Of a DNA stretch of 55,452 nucleotides, positions 1 through 8,811 are shown piece after piece. Each line of letters begins with the position of its first letter. Position 1 is the stretch's first letter. Below the pieces are notes generated by a model. The model was not told where the DNA came from, did not search any database, and saw nothing but the letters and a program-made list of their open reading frames with translations. Source of the DNA: Natronospirales bacterium (GTDB lineage: Bacteria; Pseudomonadota; Gammaproteobacteria; Natronospirales; REEB76); contig JAKAXB010000012.1 of the NCBI GenBank assembly GCA_021816765.1, forward strand, positions 7,501 through 62,952. Reading direction: 5' to 3'. The position numbers were made by a program, and so were the translations under genes.

Positions 1-49
1 AGGCATGCCGCCAGCGTTCAATCTGAGCCAGGATCAAACTCTTCAATTA
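1..49 (-). rRNA. rrs: 16S ribosomal RNA, 5' end only
   Basis: Read on the minus strand, this is the start of a 16S gene. It contains the universal 5' primer region AGAGTTTGATCCTGGCTCAG, followed by the ATTGAACGCTGGCGGCATGCC context typical of Gammaproteobacteria. Alignment by eye to the E. coli start places the mature 5' end near base 49. The rest of the gene lies outside the window, so the rRNA operon is transcribed leftwards. Confidence 0.97.
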
Positions 50-188
50 AAGCTAGTAAAACTAGCGATTACTTGAGTTGAACCCGAAATCTTTGAACTA
101 CTGTTCTCAATTTTGGGCCACTCTATCGTCTTAAGGTTTGCATACTCAAACCCTGACGCGAGCGCCCACACAAGTTACTTGATTATGC

Positions 189-200
189 TGTTAAAGAGCG
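189..200 (-). promoter_or_regulatory. boxA antitermination site in the rRNA leader
   Basis: The minus strand reads CGCTCTTTAACA, which matches the core of the E. coli rRNA boxA element (GCTCTTTAACA). It sits between the P2 promoter and the mature 16S start, as expected. In the family, NusB/NusE bind this RNA and make the elongating polymerase resistant to Rho. Confidence 0.85.
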
Positions 201-229
201 GGCCTGGAAATGCTCCAAGCAGACCGGCC

Positions 230-257
230 ATTATACAGGTCGGCCATGACCGGTCAA
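230..257 (-). promoter_or_regulatory. rRNA operon promoter P2
   Basis: On the minus strand the -35 box TTGACC and a perfect -10 box TATAAT are separated by 16 bp, the short spacer characteristic of rRNA promoters. An A/T-rich stretch just upstream (AAAATCCTTTAAAA) could act as an UP element. Transcription would start near base 222 and run into boxA and 16S. Confidence 0.85.
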
Positions 258-320
258 CGGGGTTTTAAAGGATTTTCGCTCCACCGACGCCCCCAGCCCA
301 GTGGAGAAGCGCGGGATTAG

Positions 321-348
321 ACTATACGGGTGCCGTTCAGCGGGTCAA
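321..348 (-). promoter_or_regulatory. rRNA operon promoter P1
   Basis: A second sigma-70 promoter lies about 90 bp upstream of P2. Its -35 box is the same (TTGACC), its spacer is also 16 bp, and its -10 box is TATAGT. The discriminator that follows is C/G-rich, as in rRNA promoters under stringent (ppGpp/DksA) control. Tandem P1/P2 promoters are the usual arrangement in enteric rRNA operons. Confidence 0.75.
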
Positions 349-467
349 CCTCTTGACACGTCCGCCGACAGGTACCTGAAAAAAGACGGTTTTTGCGCAG
401 TTTCATTTACGCCGCCGCCGGGTTTGTGCACACTAGACTCAGACCGAAACAGACATGGGCGCTAAGG

Positions 468-1142
468 ATGGCGATCAAAGATTGGCCGGTGGATGAGCGG
501 CCGCGGGAAAAGCTGCTTGCGCGGGGTCCGCAGGCCCTTTCCGACGCAGAGCTGCTGGCCATTTTTCTGCGCAGCGGTGTGCGCGGCAAAACCGCAGTGG
601 ATCTGGCACGGGAGTTGCTGACCGGGTTCGACGGCCTGCGAGGCCTATTCGCTGCCGACCGCACCCGGTTGTATGCCGCCACCGGTCTCGGTCCCGCCAA
701 ATACGCCCAACTGCAAGCCGTGCTGGAAATGGCCCGCCGGCACTTGGGTGAAAGCCTGAAACGCGGTAATCCTCTGGTGGACCCCCAAACCACTCGAAGC
801 TATCTCATCTCCCGGTTGCGGGATCTGCCCCAGGAAGTATTCTGCTGCCTGTATCTGGACAACCGCCACCGGGTGATTGCCCTCGAAGAACTGTTCCGTG
901 GCACCTTGGACGGCGCCAGTGTCCACCCACGGGTAGTGGTCCGCAAGGCACTGGAGCATAACGCCGCTGCTCTCATCTTTGCTCACAACCATCCCAGCGG
1001 TATAGCCGAGCCCAGCGATGCGGACCGGCGGCTCACCCAGCGGCTCAAAGACGCCCTGGCCCTGGTGGATATCCGGGTGTTGGACCATTTCGTGGTGGGC
1101 GATGGCGAGGCGGTCTCGTTCGCGGAACGCGGTCTTTTATAG
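468..1142 (+). CDS. radC: RadC family JAMM/MPN+ protein
   Basis: A 224-residue protein, the usual RadC length. It has an N-terminal UPF0758 helical domain with a helix-hairpin-helix-like region (about residues 1-100) and a C-terminal JAB/MPN domain. The metal site is intact: H173 and H175 in HNHPSG, and D186. The ATG at 468 gives the family-typical start MAIKDWP. The frame stays open upstream to a TTG at 393, but that extension does not resemble RadC. RadC was once linked to DNA repair, but its biochemical role remains unclear. It lies just upstream of rpmB-rpmG, as in E. coli, and diverges from the rRNA operon. No convincing promoter was found, and the AAGGA just before the ATG is too close to be a normal ribosome site. 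Confidence 0.93.
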   Translation: MAIKDWPVDERPREKLLARGPQALSDAELLAIFLRSGVRGKTAVDLARELLTGFDGLRGLFAADRTRLYAATGLGPAKYAQLQAVLEMARRHLGESLKRGNPLVDPQTTRSYLISRLRDLPQEVFCCLYLDNRHRVIALEELFRGTLDGASVHPRVVVRKALEHNAAALIFAHNHPSGIAEPSDADRRLTQRLKDALALVDIRVLDHFVVGDGEAVSFAERGLL

Positions 1143-1231
1143 CAGCCCGCGGCTTGCGAAATCGGGGCCGGCTGCTAGAATACCGCCCCTTTCGCCCCTC
1201 TGGGCGAGCTGATGTCCATGAGGTTTCCGCC

Positions 1232-1468
1232 ATGTCTAGAGTCTGCCAAGTCACAGGCAAGGCCCCGGTCACCGGTAACAATGTCTCGCACGCCAACAAT
1301 AAAACGCGGCGCCGCTTCCTGCCGAACCTGCACATCCACCGCTTCTGGCTGGATAGCGAGAAACGCTTCGTGCGCCTGCGCGTATCCTCCAAGGGCATGC
1401 GTATCATCGACAAGCTTGGTATTGAGCAGGTGGTTGCGGAAATCCGTGCCCGCGGCGAAAGGATCTGA
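1232..1468 (+). CDS. rpmB: 50S ribosomal protein L28
   Basis: A 78-residue protein, the normal L28 length. It starts [10 protein letters not shown] and contains the family signature [14 protein letters not shown] (about residues 15-28). L28 is a small protein of the 50S subunit. The rpmG gene follows 10 bp downstream, forming the conserved rpmB-rpmG pair. The start is fixed by homology to the family N-terminus. Confidence 0.97.
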   Translation: MSRVCQVTGKAPVTGNNVSHANNKTRRRFLPNLHIHRFWLDSEKRFVRLRVSSKGMRIIDKLGIEQVVAEIRARGERI

Positions 1469-1478
1469 GGGTTAAACC

Positions 1479-1634
1479 ATGCGCGAAAAGATCAAACTGG
1501 TTTCCAGTGCCGACACCGGCCATTATTACACCACCACCAAAAACCGCCGTCTCCATCCGGACAAGATGGAAATCAAGAAATTTGATCCAGTGGTGCGCAA
1601 GCACGTGAGCTACAAGGAAGCAAAAATCAAATAG
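1479..1634 (+). CDS. rpmG: 50S ribosomal protein L33
   Basis: A 51-residue frame starting [14 protein letters not shown] and ending KEAKIK. It contains TKNRR and [13 protein letters not shown]-type segments typical of L33. Length and sequence match the family. No CxxC zinc pairs are visible, so this is the zinc-free form of L33. The gene lies 10 bp after rpmB and is followed by a strong terminator that ends the operon. Confidence 0.97.
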   Translation: MREKIKLVSSADTGHYYTTTKNRRLHPDKMEIKKFDPVVRKHVSYKEAKIK

Positions 1635-1672
1635 GGATATTGGCCGGAAGCTACGCGTGCATGCGAAACAAG

Positions 1673-1699
1673 AAACCCGCCTTTTGGCGGGTTTTTATT
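1673..1699 (+). terminator. Rho-independent terminator of the rpmBG operon
   Basis: A perfect 9-bp stem (AAACCCGCC / GGCGGGTTT) with a TTTT loop runs into a T-rich tail. It lies 38 bp after the rpmG stop codon. Confidence 0.93.
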
Positions 1700-1749
1700 T
1701 CCAGAAGGAAGCCTCTGAATAAATCAAAGGTTTCTGAATTCAAGCCTGC

Positions 1750-3036
1750 TTACATGGGTTGCAGAGTGTAGCCGCGCAGACGCAGAGCGAATTCCCGCAA
1801 GGTAGCCACGCCGGTGGTTTCTGCCTGAGCGCACCACTCTTTAAACTGCTGCAACAGGTTTTCATTGGAAAGTGTGCTGTTCCCCCACAGCGCCTGCAGG
1901 CGCTGGCGAAACTCATACACTGTCCGCAATGTTGGGCTTTGTGCCAGCGTTTTCTGCAAACGTGCGCGGCTTAACGCATCCAGTAGTGTCTCGTCACGCG
2001 TGAGCAACCGACGGGCTCTTGCAAAGAGGTTACGGTGTGCAATATCTACCGTGTGTTTTTCCGATGCCACCACCGGCCGGATGACATCGCGGCTATAATA
2101 CCGCAATACATGCAGGCGATTGACAATGACCGCCTGCACCGTGTCGAGATCGACGTGCCGGCGACTCTCGCTGATCACGGGCGTAGGCGCAACGCGGCGT
2201 ATGTTTGCGAGCTGGAAAAATTCCAATACACGGATATACCACCAACCGAGGTCTACCTCCCAGGGTCGCAGGGAAAATTTCGCTGAACTCGGAAAGGCGT
2301 GATGGTTGTTGTGCAGTTCTTCGCCGCCCACGAGCAATCCCCATGGGGACACATTGGTGGCCGCGTCCTTGGTCTCGAAATTGCGGTAGCCCCAGTAATG
2401 CCCAATGCCGTTGATGACACCGGCAGCCAAAAAAGGGATCGTCAGCATCTGCACCGCCCATACCGTGATGCCCAGCACCCCCATGAACAGTACATCAATG
2501 ATAAGCATCAGACCCACACCGAAGATCGGGTGGCGACTGTAAATGTGCCGTTCAATCCAGTCGTTCGGCGTGCCGCGACCATATTTCTTGATCGTCTCCG
2601 CGTTCTTGGCTTCGATCCGATACAGCTCAGCGCCTTCGAACAGCACCTTGCGCAATCCTTTCACCTGTGGGCTATGAGGGTCACTCTCGGTCTCACAATG
2701 GGCGTGATGTTTACGATGGATCGCGACCCACTCGCGTGTCACCATGCCGGTGGTCATCCACAACCAGAAGCGAAATACGTGCCTGACAACAGGATGCAAG
2801 TCCAAGCCGCGATGCGTTTGGTCGCGGTGCAGGTAGAGTGTGACCGCCAGGATGGTGAGATGCAGGAAAATGGGGGTAATGATGAAATATCCCCACAGCG
2901 GCAGGTGCAGAAGACCATGAATCAGGAACAATGGATATGACCTCGGGAAGAGCGTGGGCTGCGGAAAACTATAGAGGATTCCCGCCCCCGAGTCCATTGG
3001 GGAAAGCCCAAGACTTGCAATTACAACGGCCGGCAC
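1750..3036 (-). CDS. Membrane fatty acid desaturase (stearoyl-CoA/DesA type)
   Basis: An integral-membrane diiron desaturase. Three histidine boxes are complete: HRDQTH (from residue 70), HRKHH (from 107) and HNNHH (from 242). Hydrophobic segments lie near residues 45-68, 85-100 and 172-207. In bacteria such enzymes introduce a delta-9-type double bond into acyl-CoA or lipid-bound acyl chains using O2, which tunes membrane fluidity. A C-terminal extension of about 130 residues follows the catalytic core. The start is uncertain: M14 (2997), or a TTG near the 'HGLLHLPLWGY' segment where homologues tend to begin, are alternatives. The gene is monocistronic and points towards the rpmG terminator. 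Substrate and regioselectivity cannot be read from the sequence. Confidence 0.9.
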   Translation of the reverse strand: MPAVVIASLGLSPMDSGAGILYSFPQPTLFPRSYPLFLIHGLLHLPLWGYFIITPIFLHLTILAVTLYLHRDQTHRGLDLHPVVRHVFRFWLWMTTGMVTREWVAIHRKHHAHCETESDPHSPQVKGLRKVLFEGAELYRIEAKNAETIKKYGRGTPNDWIERHIYSRHPIFGVGLMLIIDVLFMGVLGITVWAVQMLTIPFLAAGVINGIGHYWGYRNFETKDAATNVSPWGLLVGGEELHNNHHAFPSSAKFSLRPWEVDLGWWYIRVLEFFQLANIRRVAPTPVISESRRHVDLDTVQAVIVNRLHVLRYYSRDVIRPVVASEKHTVDIAHRNLFARARRLLTRDETLLDALSRARLQKTLAQSPTLRTVYEFRQRLQALWGNSTLSNENLLQQFKEWCAQAETTGVATLREFALRLRGYTLQPM

Positions 3037-3190
3037 TTAAAACTGCCCATACCGTATTTGAAAAGGTCATTACCGGGGAACTTTTGGGCCGTGCATGCGA
3101 CTATATGGCGTCGGCATCTGCTTCGGCGGATGCCATGAGCAAAACGGGGCAGTTGCGCTTTCCACCCAATTTAGTCATGTGATTTATGCC

Positions 3191-4147
3191 ATGAGCAATA
3201 ATGACCTGCTTGTGAAAGTGGAAAACCTGTACCGCTATTATGATGATCACTGCGCGGTACAGGACCTCAGCTTCGAGCTCCGCAAGGGCGAGATACTGGG
3301 TTTCCTGGGGCCCAACGGCGCCGGCAAATCCACCACCATGCAGATGCTGTCCGGTAACCTTGCCCCCAGCGCCGGCCGGATTCTCATCAACGGTGTGGAC
3401 CTTCTCGACGAGCCCAAACGCGCCAAAAGTGCCATCGGCTACCTGCCGGAACAGCCGCCGGTCTATGCCGACCTGACAGTGGACGAATACCTCAACTACT
3501 GCGCACGCCTGAACCGCGTACCGCGTAATAAGCTCTCGAATGCGCGGCAAGACGCCAAGGAACGCTGCGGCCTCAAAGAGGTAGGCCACAGACTCATCGG
3601 CAACTTGTCCAAGGGTTACCAGCAGCGTGTCGGCATCGCCCAGGCCATCATCCACTCACCTGCGGTCGTGATTCTTGACGAACCCACCGTGGGGCTCGAT
3701 CCCATCCAGATTCGCGAGATCCGTACGCTCATCACCGAACTCGGCAAAGAGCATGGCGTGATTCTGTCCACCCATATCCTGCCGGAAGTGCAGACCATCT
3801 GCAGCCGCGTGCAGATTATTCACAAAGGCCGTTTGCTGTATAACGATACCCTGTCAGGTCTTACGCAGCGTATGCAATCCACAAGCTTGGTGCTCGCCTG
3901 CCGGCTGGCGCCTGAAATGAAATTCATTAACGCGCTGCCGGATGTCAAGAGTGTGGAAACACTGGACGAACATCGTCTGCGCATCACTTTCATCGCGCAT
4001 ACCAATCCGGCCGAGGCCGTCGCAGCAGAAGTGGTTAAACGCGGCTGGGGACTCCTGGAACTCACGCCGGAGCGCAAATCCCTGGAACAGATTTTTGTGG
4101 ACCTTACCGCCGCCGATGAGGCGGTTCCGGAGGAACAAGCGGCATGA
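3191..4147 (+). CDS. ABC transporter ATP-binding protein, GldA/CcmA type
   Basis: A 318-residue nucleotide-binding subunit of an ABC-2 exporter. Walker A GPNGAGKST lies at residues 40-48, the signature LSKGYQQR near 139-146 and Walker B ILDEP at 161-165. An accessory C-terminal region of about 90 residues follows, as in GldA-type ATPases. The ATG at 3191 gives the normal short N-terminus. The stop codon overlaps the start of the permease gene (ATGA), so the two are translationally coupled. With the next three genes it forms a four-gene unit like gldA-gldF-gldG, known from gliding Bacteroidetes but common in non-gliding proteobacteria, where the substrate is unknown. Confidence 0.9.
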   Translation: MSNNDLLVKVENLYRYYDDHCAVQDLSFELRKGEILGFLGPNGAGKSTTMQMLSGNLAPSAGRILINGVDLLDEPKRAKSAIGYLPEQPPVYADLTVDEYLNYCARLNRVPRNKLSNARQDAKERCGLKEVGHRLIGNLSKGYQQRVGIAQAIIHSPAVVILDEPTVGLDPIQIREIRTLITELGKEHGVILSTHILPEVQTICSRVQIIHKGRLLYNDTLSGLTQRMQSTSLVLACRLAPEMKFINALPDVKSVETLDEHRLRITFIAHTNPAEAVAAEVVKRGWGLLELTPERKSLEQIFVDLTAADEAVPEEQAA

Positions 4148-4899
4148 TGACCTTCACTATCGCCGGACGCGAGCTCAGACACCTGTTCCTGTCACCGCTT
4201 GCATGGTGCGTGCTCGCCGTCATTCAGTTCATTGTTGCCTGGATGTTCCTCATCCAGGTTGATAACTTCCTCAAGTTTGCGCCGTCACTCGCCGGCATGG
4301 CCAATGCTCCGGGCGTGACCGATGCGGTCGCTGCACCGCTGTTCAGTACCGCGAGTGTGATATTGCTCATGGTGGTGCCCATCATGAGCATGCGACTCGT
4401 TTCCGAGGAGCGCCGCAGCGGCACACTCAGTCTGCTCATGTCCGCGCCGGTAAGCATGACCGAGATCGTGCTGGGTAAATATCTGGGCTTGTTGATCTTT
4501 CTGCTTGTCATGCTCGGGCTCATCACTCTCATGCCGTTGTCACTTATGGTTGGCACGCACCTCGACTACGGCAAACTGTTTTCCGGCGTCCTGGGGTTGG
4601 GCCTGTTGCTGGGCGCCTTCGCTGCGGCGGGTCTGTTCATGTCCACGTTGACCAAACAACCAGTCGTGGCGGCGATCAGCAGTTTCGGCCTGTTGCTGTT
4701 GTTGTGGATCATCAGCTGGGCCGGTAGTGGCGATGCCCGCTTCAGCCCGGTGTTCCATTACCTTTCACTGCTGGACCATTACGGCTCACTGCTGCGCGGC
4801 ACGTTCAATACGGCGGACGTGATCTATTACCTGCTGTTCATTATCACGTTCCTGGTATTCAGCATCCGCCAGCTGGATGCTTACCGCCTGCAACACTGA
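4144..4899 (+). CDS. ABC-2 permease subunit, GldF-like
   Basis: A 251-residue membrane protein with about six hydrophobic segments and the ABC-2 layout. A conserved cytoplasmic motif with SEERRSGTLSLLMSAPVS lies at about residues 88-105, typical of GldF/NosY-type permeases. Its start overlaps the ATPase stop by 4 bp. It presumably forms the membrane channel for the ATPase encoded just upstream. The substrate is unknown. Confidence 0.88.
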   Translation: MMTFTIAGRELRHLFLSPLAWCVLAVIQFIVAWMFLIQVDNFLKFAPSLAGMANAPGVTDAVAAPLFSTASVILLMVVPIMSMRLVSEERRSGTLSLLMSAPVSMTEIVLGKYLGLLIFLLVMLGLITLMPLSLMVGTHLDYGKLFSGVLGLGLLLGAFAAAGLFMSTLTKQPVVAAISSFGLLLLLWIISWAGSGDARFSPVFHYLSLLDHYGSLLRGTFNTADVIYYLLFIITFLVFSIRQLDAYRLQH

Positions 4900-4920
4900 C
4901 TAGAGACAGGTTGAATCAGC

Positions 4921-6318
4921 ATGCGTGTCACCCGTAAATCCCGCCTGTACATCCGCATCCAGAACTGGGGATTCATTATTCTGTTCCTGGCAGTCATCGT
5001 TCTGCTTGCCTGGCTCAGTACCCAGTATGTATACCGGGCGGACTGGACTTATGGTCACCGTAATTCCCTGTCACCCGCCAGCGTCGCCCTGCTCAAGACC
5101 CTCAAGGACCCTCTCAGTTTCACTGCCTTCACGCCTGAGAACCCGTCACTGCGCGATGCCATCCGCCGCTTCGTGGGTAAATATCAGGCGGTAAAGCAGG
5201 ACACCGCCCTGACATTCGTGGACCCGGATACCCATCCGCAGGAAACCCGCCGCATGGGCATCACCACGGACGGCGAGCTGGTTATCGGTTATCAAGGTCG
5301 CACGGAGAAAATCACGCAGATTAATGAAGTCAATGTGACCAACGCCATCGAACGCATCGCGCGCGCGGCGGACCGTTACGTGGTGTTCCTCACCGGCGAT
5401 GGCGAGCGTGACCCTCATGGCCAGCACAATTTCGACCTGGGTGACTTCGGCAACCAGCTCACGCAGAAGGGTTTCAAAATCGAGACCCTGAATCTCGCCG
5501 CCACGCCGGCCATCCCCACCAACACCTCGGTTCTGGTGATCGCCGGACCCCAGGCTAACCTGCTGCCGGGCACCGTCAACATCATCTGCGGCTACGTGAA
5601 ACGCGGTGGCAATCTCCTGTGGCTCGGTGATCCGGGTCCGCTCTACGGCCTCGAGCCGCTGGCGCAGGATCTGGGAGTCACCTTTGACAAGGGCACCATC
5701 GTTGATCCGGATTCACAGCTCTTCGGCATCACCAATCCCACCATCATCTTGGTGGCCAAGTACAACCCGCACGATGCCATCACGCGGGATTTCAATACCG
5801 CCACCCTGTTCGCCGGCGCCACCGCCATTGAGACCGATACCAGGCATGGCTGGCAGGTGAATGCATTCCTCAAAACCCTGCCGCGCAGCTGGCTCGAAAC
5901 CGGCAAACTGCAGGGCGACATCAAGTACGATCCGGCCCGCGGCGACAAAAAGGGACCGCTTGCCATCGGCGTGAGCCTGACGCGTGAAGTGAAGGTGGCG
6001 GTTATCAATGACGGCAAGAAATCCGCTGATACAGCCCAGAAGAGCATGGAACAGCGCGTGGTAGTGACGGGCGACGGTGATTTCCTTTCCAACGCCTATC
6101 TCAACAACGGCGGCAACCTGAACCTTGGCCTGAATATTCTTAACTGGCTCACCCACGACGACAGATTCATCAACATCAATCCGCGGCCGGCGCCAGACCT
6201 GACGCTCACTCTGTCCAAAATGGCCGAATCGGTCATCAGTCTGGGCTTCCTGTTCGCTTTGCCGCTGTTCCTGCTCGCCTGCGGCATCCTCATCTGGTCG
6301 CGCCGGCGGCGGGCCTGA
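4921..6318 (+). CDS. GldG family protein, ABC-associated
   Basis: A 465-residue protein with one transmembrane helix near each end (about residues 14-34 and 438-458). Between them lies a large extracytoplasmic region of the GldG/ABC_transp_aux family; segments such as VVFLTGDGERD and GGNLLWLGDPGP are typical of this Rossmann-like domain. It follows the permease by 21 bp. In the family it is thought to act as a periplasmic partner of the GldA-GldF exporter. The function outside Bacteroidetes is not established. Confidence 0.85.
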   Translation: MRVTRKSRLYIRIQNWGFIILFLAVIVLLAWLSTQYVYRADWTYGHRNSLSPASVALLKTLKDPLSFTAFTPENPSLRDAIRRFVGKYQAVKQDTALTFVDPDTHPQETRRMGITTDGELVIGYQGRTEKITQINEVNVTNAIERIARAADRYVVFLTGDGERDPHGQHNFDLGDFGNQLTQKGFKIETLNLAATPAIPTNTSVLVIAGPQANLLPGTVNIICGYVKRGGNLLWLGDPGPLYGLEPLAQDLGVTFDKGTIVDPDSQLFGITNPTIILVAKYNPHDAITRDFNTATLFAGATAIETDTRHGWQVNAFLKTLPRSWLETGKLQGDIKYDPARGDKKGPLAIGVSLTREVKVAVINDGKKSADTAQKSMEQRVVVTGDGDFLSNAYLNNGGNLNLGLNILNWLTHDDRFININPRPAPDLTLTLSKMAESVISLGFLFALPLFLLACGILIWSRRRRA

Positions 6319-6335
6319 AAATTTTCCCCACAGCC

Positions 6336-7352
6336 ATGAAGTCACGTCTTTGGCTCAACCTCGCCCTCGTCGTCGTCATCGCCGTCCTGGCGGCACTGGT
6401 TTACTTCAAGCCGGGCATCAAGAAACCCGTGCCACCTGCGACTCTTACCCATCTCAGAGCGGCGGATATTACTTCCATCAGGATCTCCCGCGTCCACACC
6501 CCCACCGTGGAGTTGGTACGCGACGGCGCGAGCTGGCGGATGACCGCACCGTTAGATATACAGGCCGACCAGTATCTGGTGAAAAACCTGCTGGATGACA
6601 TGAACGAGAGCGTCAAAAGCAGTTTCCCGGCAAAGCAGGCTGATCTCGGCAAATACGGCCTTAATCCGCCGCCTATCCGCCTGTGGCTGAACCGCACGGA
6701 ATTCGATTTCGGCGCTACCGAACCCATCAACGACTATCGCTACGTAAAGACCGGTGACAGCATCCGGCTTACCCCGGGCCTGCTCTACTTCCGCCTCATC
6801 CATAGCCCCATGTGGTGGGTAAGCAAACGCCTGCTGCCGAAGGACGCGCATATCATTGGCCTGCAACTCCCGCATGCGACGCTGACACTCAAGAACGACA
6901 AATGGCAACTGGCCCCGGCCAACCCGGCCTTGTCCGCCGACGCCATCCAGAATCTGGTGACGGCCTGGAGCACGGCCCAGGCCATCAGCGTGGGCAAACT
7001 TGGCCCCGGCAAGCCCGAGGGCGAGGTGGCAATTGAACTTGCGCACGTGGCGAAACCCTTGCGCTTTGCCATCCTCAAAGAGCCCGGGTTCCTGGTACTG
7101 GCCCGCCCGGACCTCGGCTTGCAATACAATCTCGACCGCTATCAGCGGACATCATTACTGGAACTCAAAAACCCCGCCAGGACTCCTGCTGCCACTCCGG
7201 CAAAGCCGGCCGCGTTGAGTAACCCCCGTCAACCGGCGCACACTATCCACAAGGAACCACCGCATGCCGGAACTGCCGGAAGTCGAAACCACCCGCCGCG
7301 GAATCGAGCCGCATCTTCTCAATCGCACGGTCAGCGCGGTGGTGGTGCGTGA
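6336..7352 (+). CDS. DUF4340 domain protein
   Basis: A 338-residue protein with an N-terminal signal anchor (about residues 5-23) followed by a DUF4340 region (about 30-280). The partnership of GldG-like and DUF4340 genes is common in this exporter cluster. The final 60 residues are low-complexity (Ala/Pro/His/Arg) and are read through the start of mutM in a different frame, giving an 89-bp overlap. In the alternative frame there is a stop at 7216-7218, before mutM. The extended C-terminus may therefore be a sequencing or mutational frameshift rather than real protein. Function unknown. Confidence 0.8.
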   Translation: MKSRLWLNLALVVVIAVLAALVYFKPGIKKPVPPATLTHLRAADITSIRISRVHTPTVELVRDGASWRMTAPLDIQADQYLVKNLLDDMNESVKSSFPAKQADLGKYGLNPPPIRLWLNRTEFDFGATEPINDYRYVKTGDSIRLTPGLLYFRLIHSPMWWVSKRLLPKDAHIIGLQLPHATLTLKNDKWQLAPANPALSADAIQNLVTAWSTAQAISVGKLGPGKPEGEVAIELAHVAKPLRFAILKEPGFLVLARPDLGLQYNLDRYQRTSLLELKNPARTPAATPAKPAALSNPRQPAHTIHKEPPHAGTAGSRNHPPRNRAASSQSHGQRGGGA

Positions 7353-8079
7353 CAAACGTCTGCGCTGGCCGGTACCGCGTGCGCTGATCGAAACTCTGCC
7401 GGGGCAGCGCATCGATTCCGTCACCCGCCGCGGAAAATATCTGTTGCTGCATACCGCTGCCGGAACCGTGATTCTCCATCTCGGCATGTCCGGCAGTCTC
7501 AGGATCGTGCCAGCGGACACGACGGCTGAAAAACATGATCACGTGGACATCGCACTTGACAGCGGACGTGTCGTGCGATTGCGCGATCCACGCCGTTTCG
7601 GTGCCTTGCTCTGGACAGCGAAGGATCCGGCTGCACACAAGCTGCTAAAGCAGCTCGGTCCGGAACCGTTGGACGGGGATTTCGACGGCGACTATCTGTT
7701 TCACCAGACTCGCGGCCTGAAGGTGGCGGTGAAATCATTCCTGATGAACAGTCATAGGGTAGTCGGTGTAGGCAACATCTACGCCAGCGAAACTTTGTTC
7801 CTGGCGCGCATCCATCCACAACGTGCCGCCGGCCGTATCTCGAATGCCCGCTATGCAGAGCTGGCGGGGTCCATCAAAAAAGTGCTCACCGCAGCCATCG
7901 CCGCTGGCGGCACAACCCTGCGGGATTTTATCCGCGAGGATGGCGAGCCCGGTTATTTCCGCCAGCACCTGCGGGTCTATGGTCGCGGTGGCAAGCCTTG
8001 CGAACGCTGCGGTACAACCATCGTCGTGCGTGTCACCGGTCAACGCTCCACGTATTACTGCCCCCACTGCCAACACTGA
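7264..8079 (+). CDS. mutM: Formamidopyrimidine-DNA glycosylase
   Basis: A 271-residue base-excision repair enzyme that removes 8-oxoguanine and formamidopyrimidines and cuts the abasic site. The N-terminus is PELPEVETT after Met removal, with catalytic Pro2 and Glu3. The family RGKYLLL lysine segment lies near residue 58. The C-terminal zinc finger is intact (CERCG ... CPHCQ). In E. coli mutM directly follows rpmG; here five genes intervene. Its start lies inside the 3' end of the DUF4340 frame. Confidence 0.96.
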   Translation: MPELPEVETTRRGIEPHLLNRTVSAVVVRDKRLRWPVPRALIETLPGQRIDSVTRRGKYLLLHTAAGTVILHLGMSGSLRIVPADTTAEKHDHVDIALDSGRVVRLRDPRRFGALLWTAKDPAAHKLLKQLGPEPLDGDFDGDYLFHQTRGLKVAVKSFLMNSHRVVGVGNIYASETLFLARIHPQRAAGRISNARYAELAGSIKKVLTAAIAAGGTTLRDFIREDGEPGYFRQHLRVYGRGGKPCERCGTTIVVRVTGQRSTYYCPHCQH

Positions 8080-8252
8080 CTCAAACCTGCTGCGCTTGGC
8101 ATGGCGGCGTTGGGGCGTGCCCGGAACCCTCATGTACTGGCCGTGTACATCCCGGTTCCTCACCCGCCGCTTTTTGCCCTGCCTGCACGCGCGACGGTTT
8201 GAAAACGGTTTTATGGTTACAATTTCGGTCTACTGCACCACGGGGAAATCCA

Positions 8253-8807
8253 ATGGGCAACCGCCTGAGCAAGATCTACACCCGCACCGGTGACGACGGC
8301 GGCACCGGGCTCGGCGATGGCACGCGCGTGGCGAAGGATGATGCCCGCGTGGAAGCCTACGGAACACTCGACGAACTCAACAGCGTCATCGGCCTGCTCC
8401 TGGCCGAGCCGTTGCCGCAAAATATGGCCGCCACGTTGCAACCCATTCAGCACGAACTCTTCGATCTCGGCAGCGAATTCTGTCTGCCGGGCTACACCGC
8501 CATCACCATGGAACACGTGCAACGCCTGGAAACCACGCTCGACAAATTCAACGAATCCCTGCCGCCCCTCAAGGAATTTATCCTACCGGGCGGCAACCGC
8601 GCCGCAGCGGTATGTCACGTAGCGCGCACAGTGTGTCGCCGTGCCGAACGCCGTGCCTGGACCCTGCATAAGCAGCACCCGCAGAATCCTGAGAGCATCA
8701 AATATCTCAACCGGCTCTCGGATTTACTGTTCGTGCTGGCGCGGATCATCGCGCGCCATGAGCGCGGTGCGGAAGTGCTATGGAAACATCAACGCAAAAA
8801 AAAATAG
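8253..8807 (+). CDS. Cob(I)alamin adenosyltransferase, PduO type
   Basis: A 184-residue enzyme that transfers adenosyl from ATP to cob(I)alamin, making coenzyme B12. The N-terminal ATP-binding motif YTRTGDDGGTGLGDG and the later PGGNRAAA, RRAER and YLNRLSDLLF motifs are all present. The start is ATG 8253, with a GGGGAAA ribosome site upstream. The gene is convergent with a BtuF-like gene whose stop lies 5 bp away. Together they suggest B12 salvage rather than synthesis. No cobalamin riboswitch was recognised in the 170 bp upstream. Confidence 0.94.
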   Translation: MGNRLSKIYTRTGDDGGTGLGDGTRVAKDDARVEAYGTLDELNSVIGLLLAEPLPQNMAATLQPIQHELFDLGSEFCLPGYTAITMEHVQRLETTLDKFNESLPPLKEFILPGGNRAAAVCHVARTVCRRAERRAWTLHKQHPQNPESIKYLNRLSDLLFVLARIIARHERGAEVLWKHQRKKK

Positions 8808-8811
8808 GGGG

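Noticed and set aside
353-381. TTGACA on the plus strand as a radC -35 box
   Set aside because: The sequence 16-18 bp downstream is not a credible -10 box.
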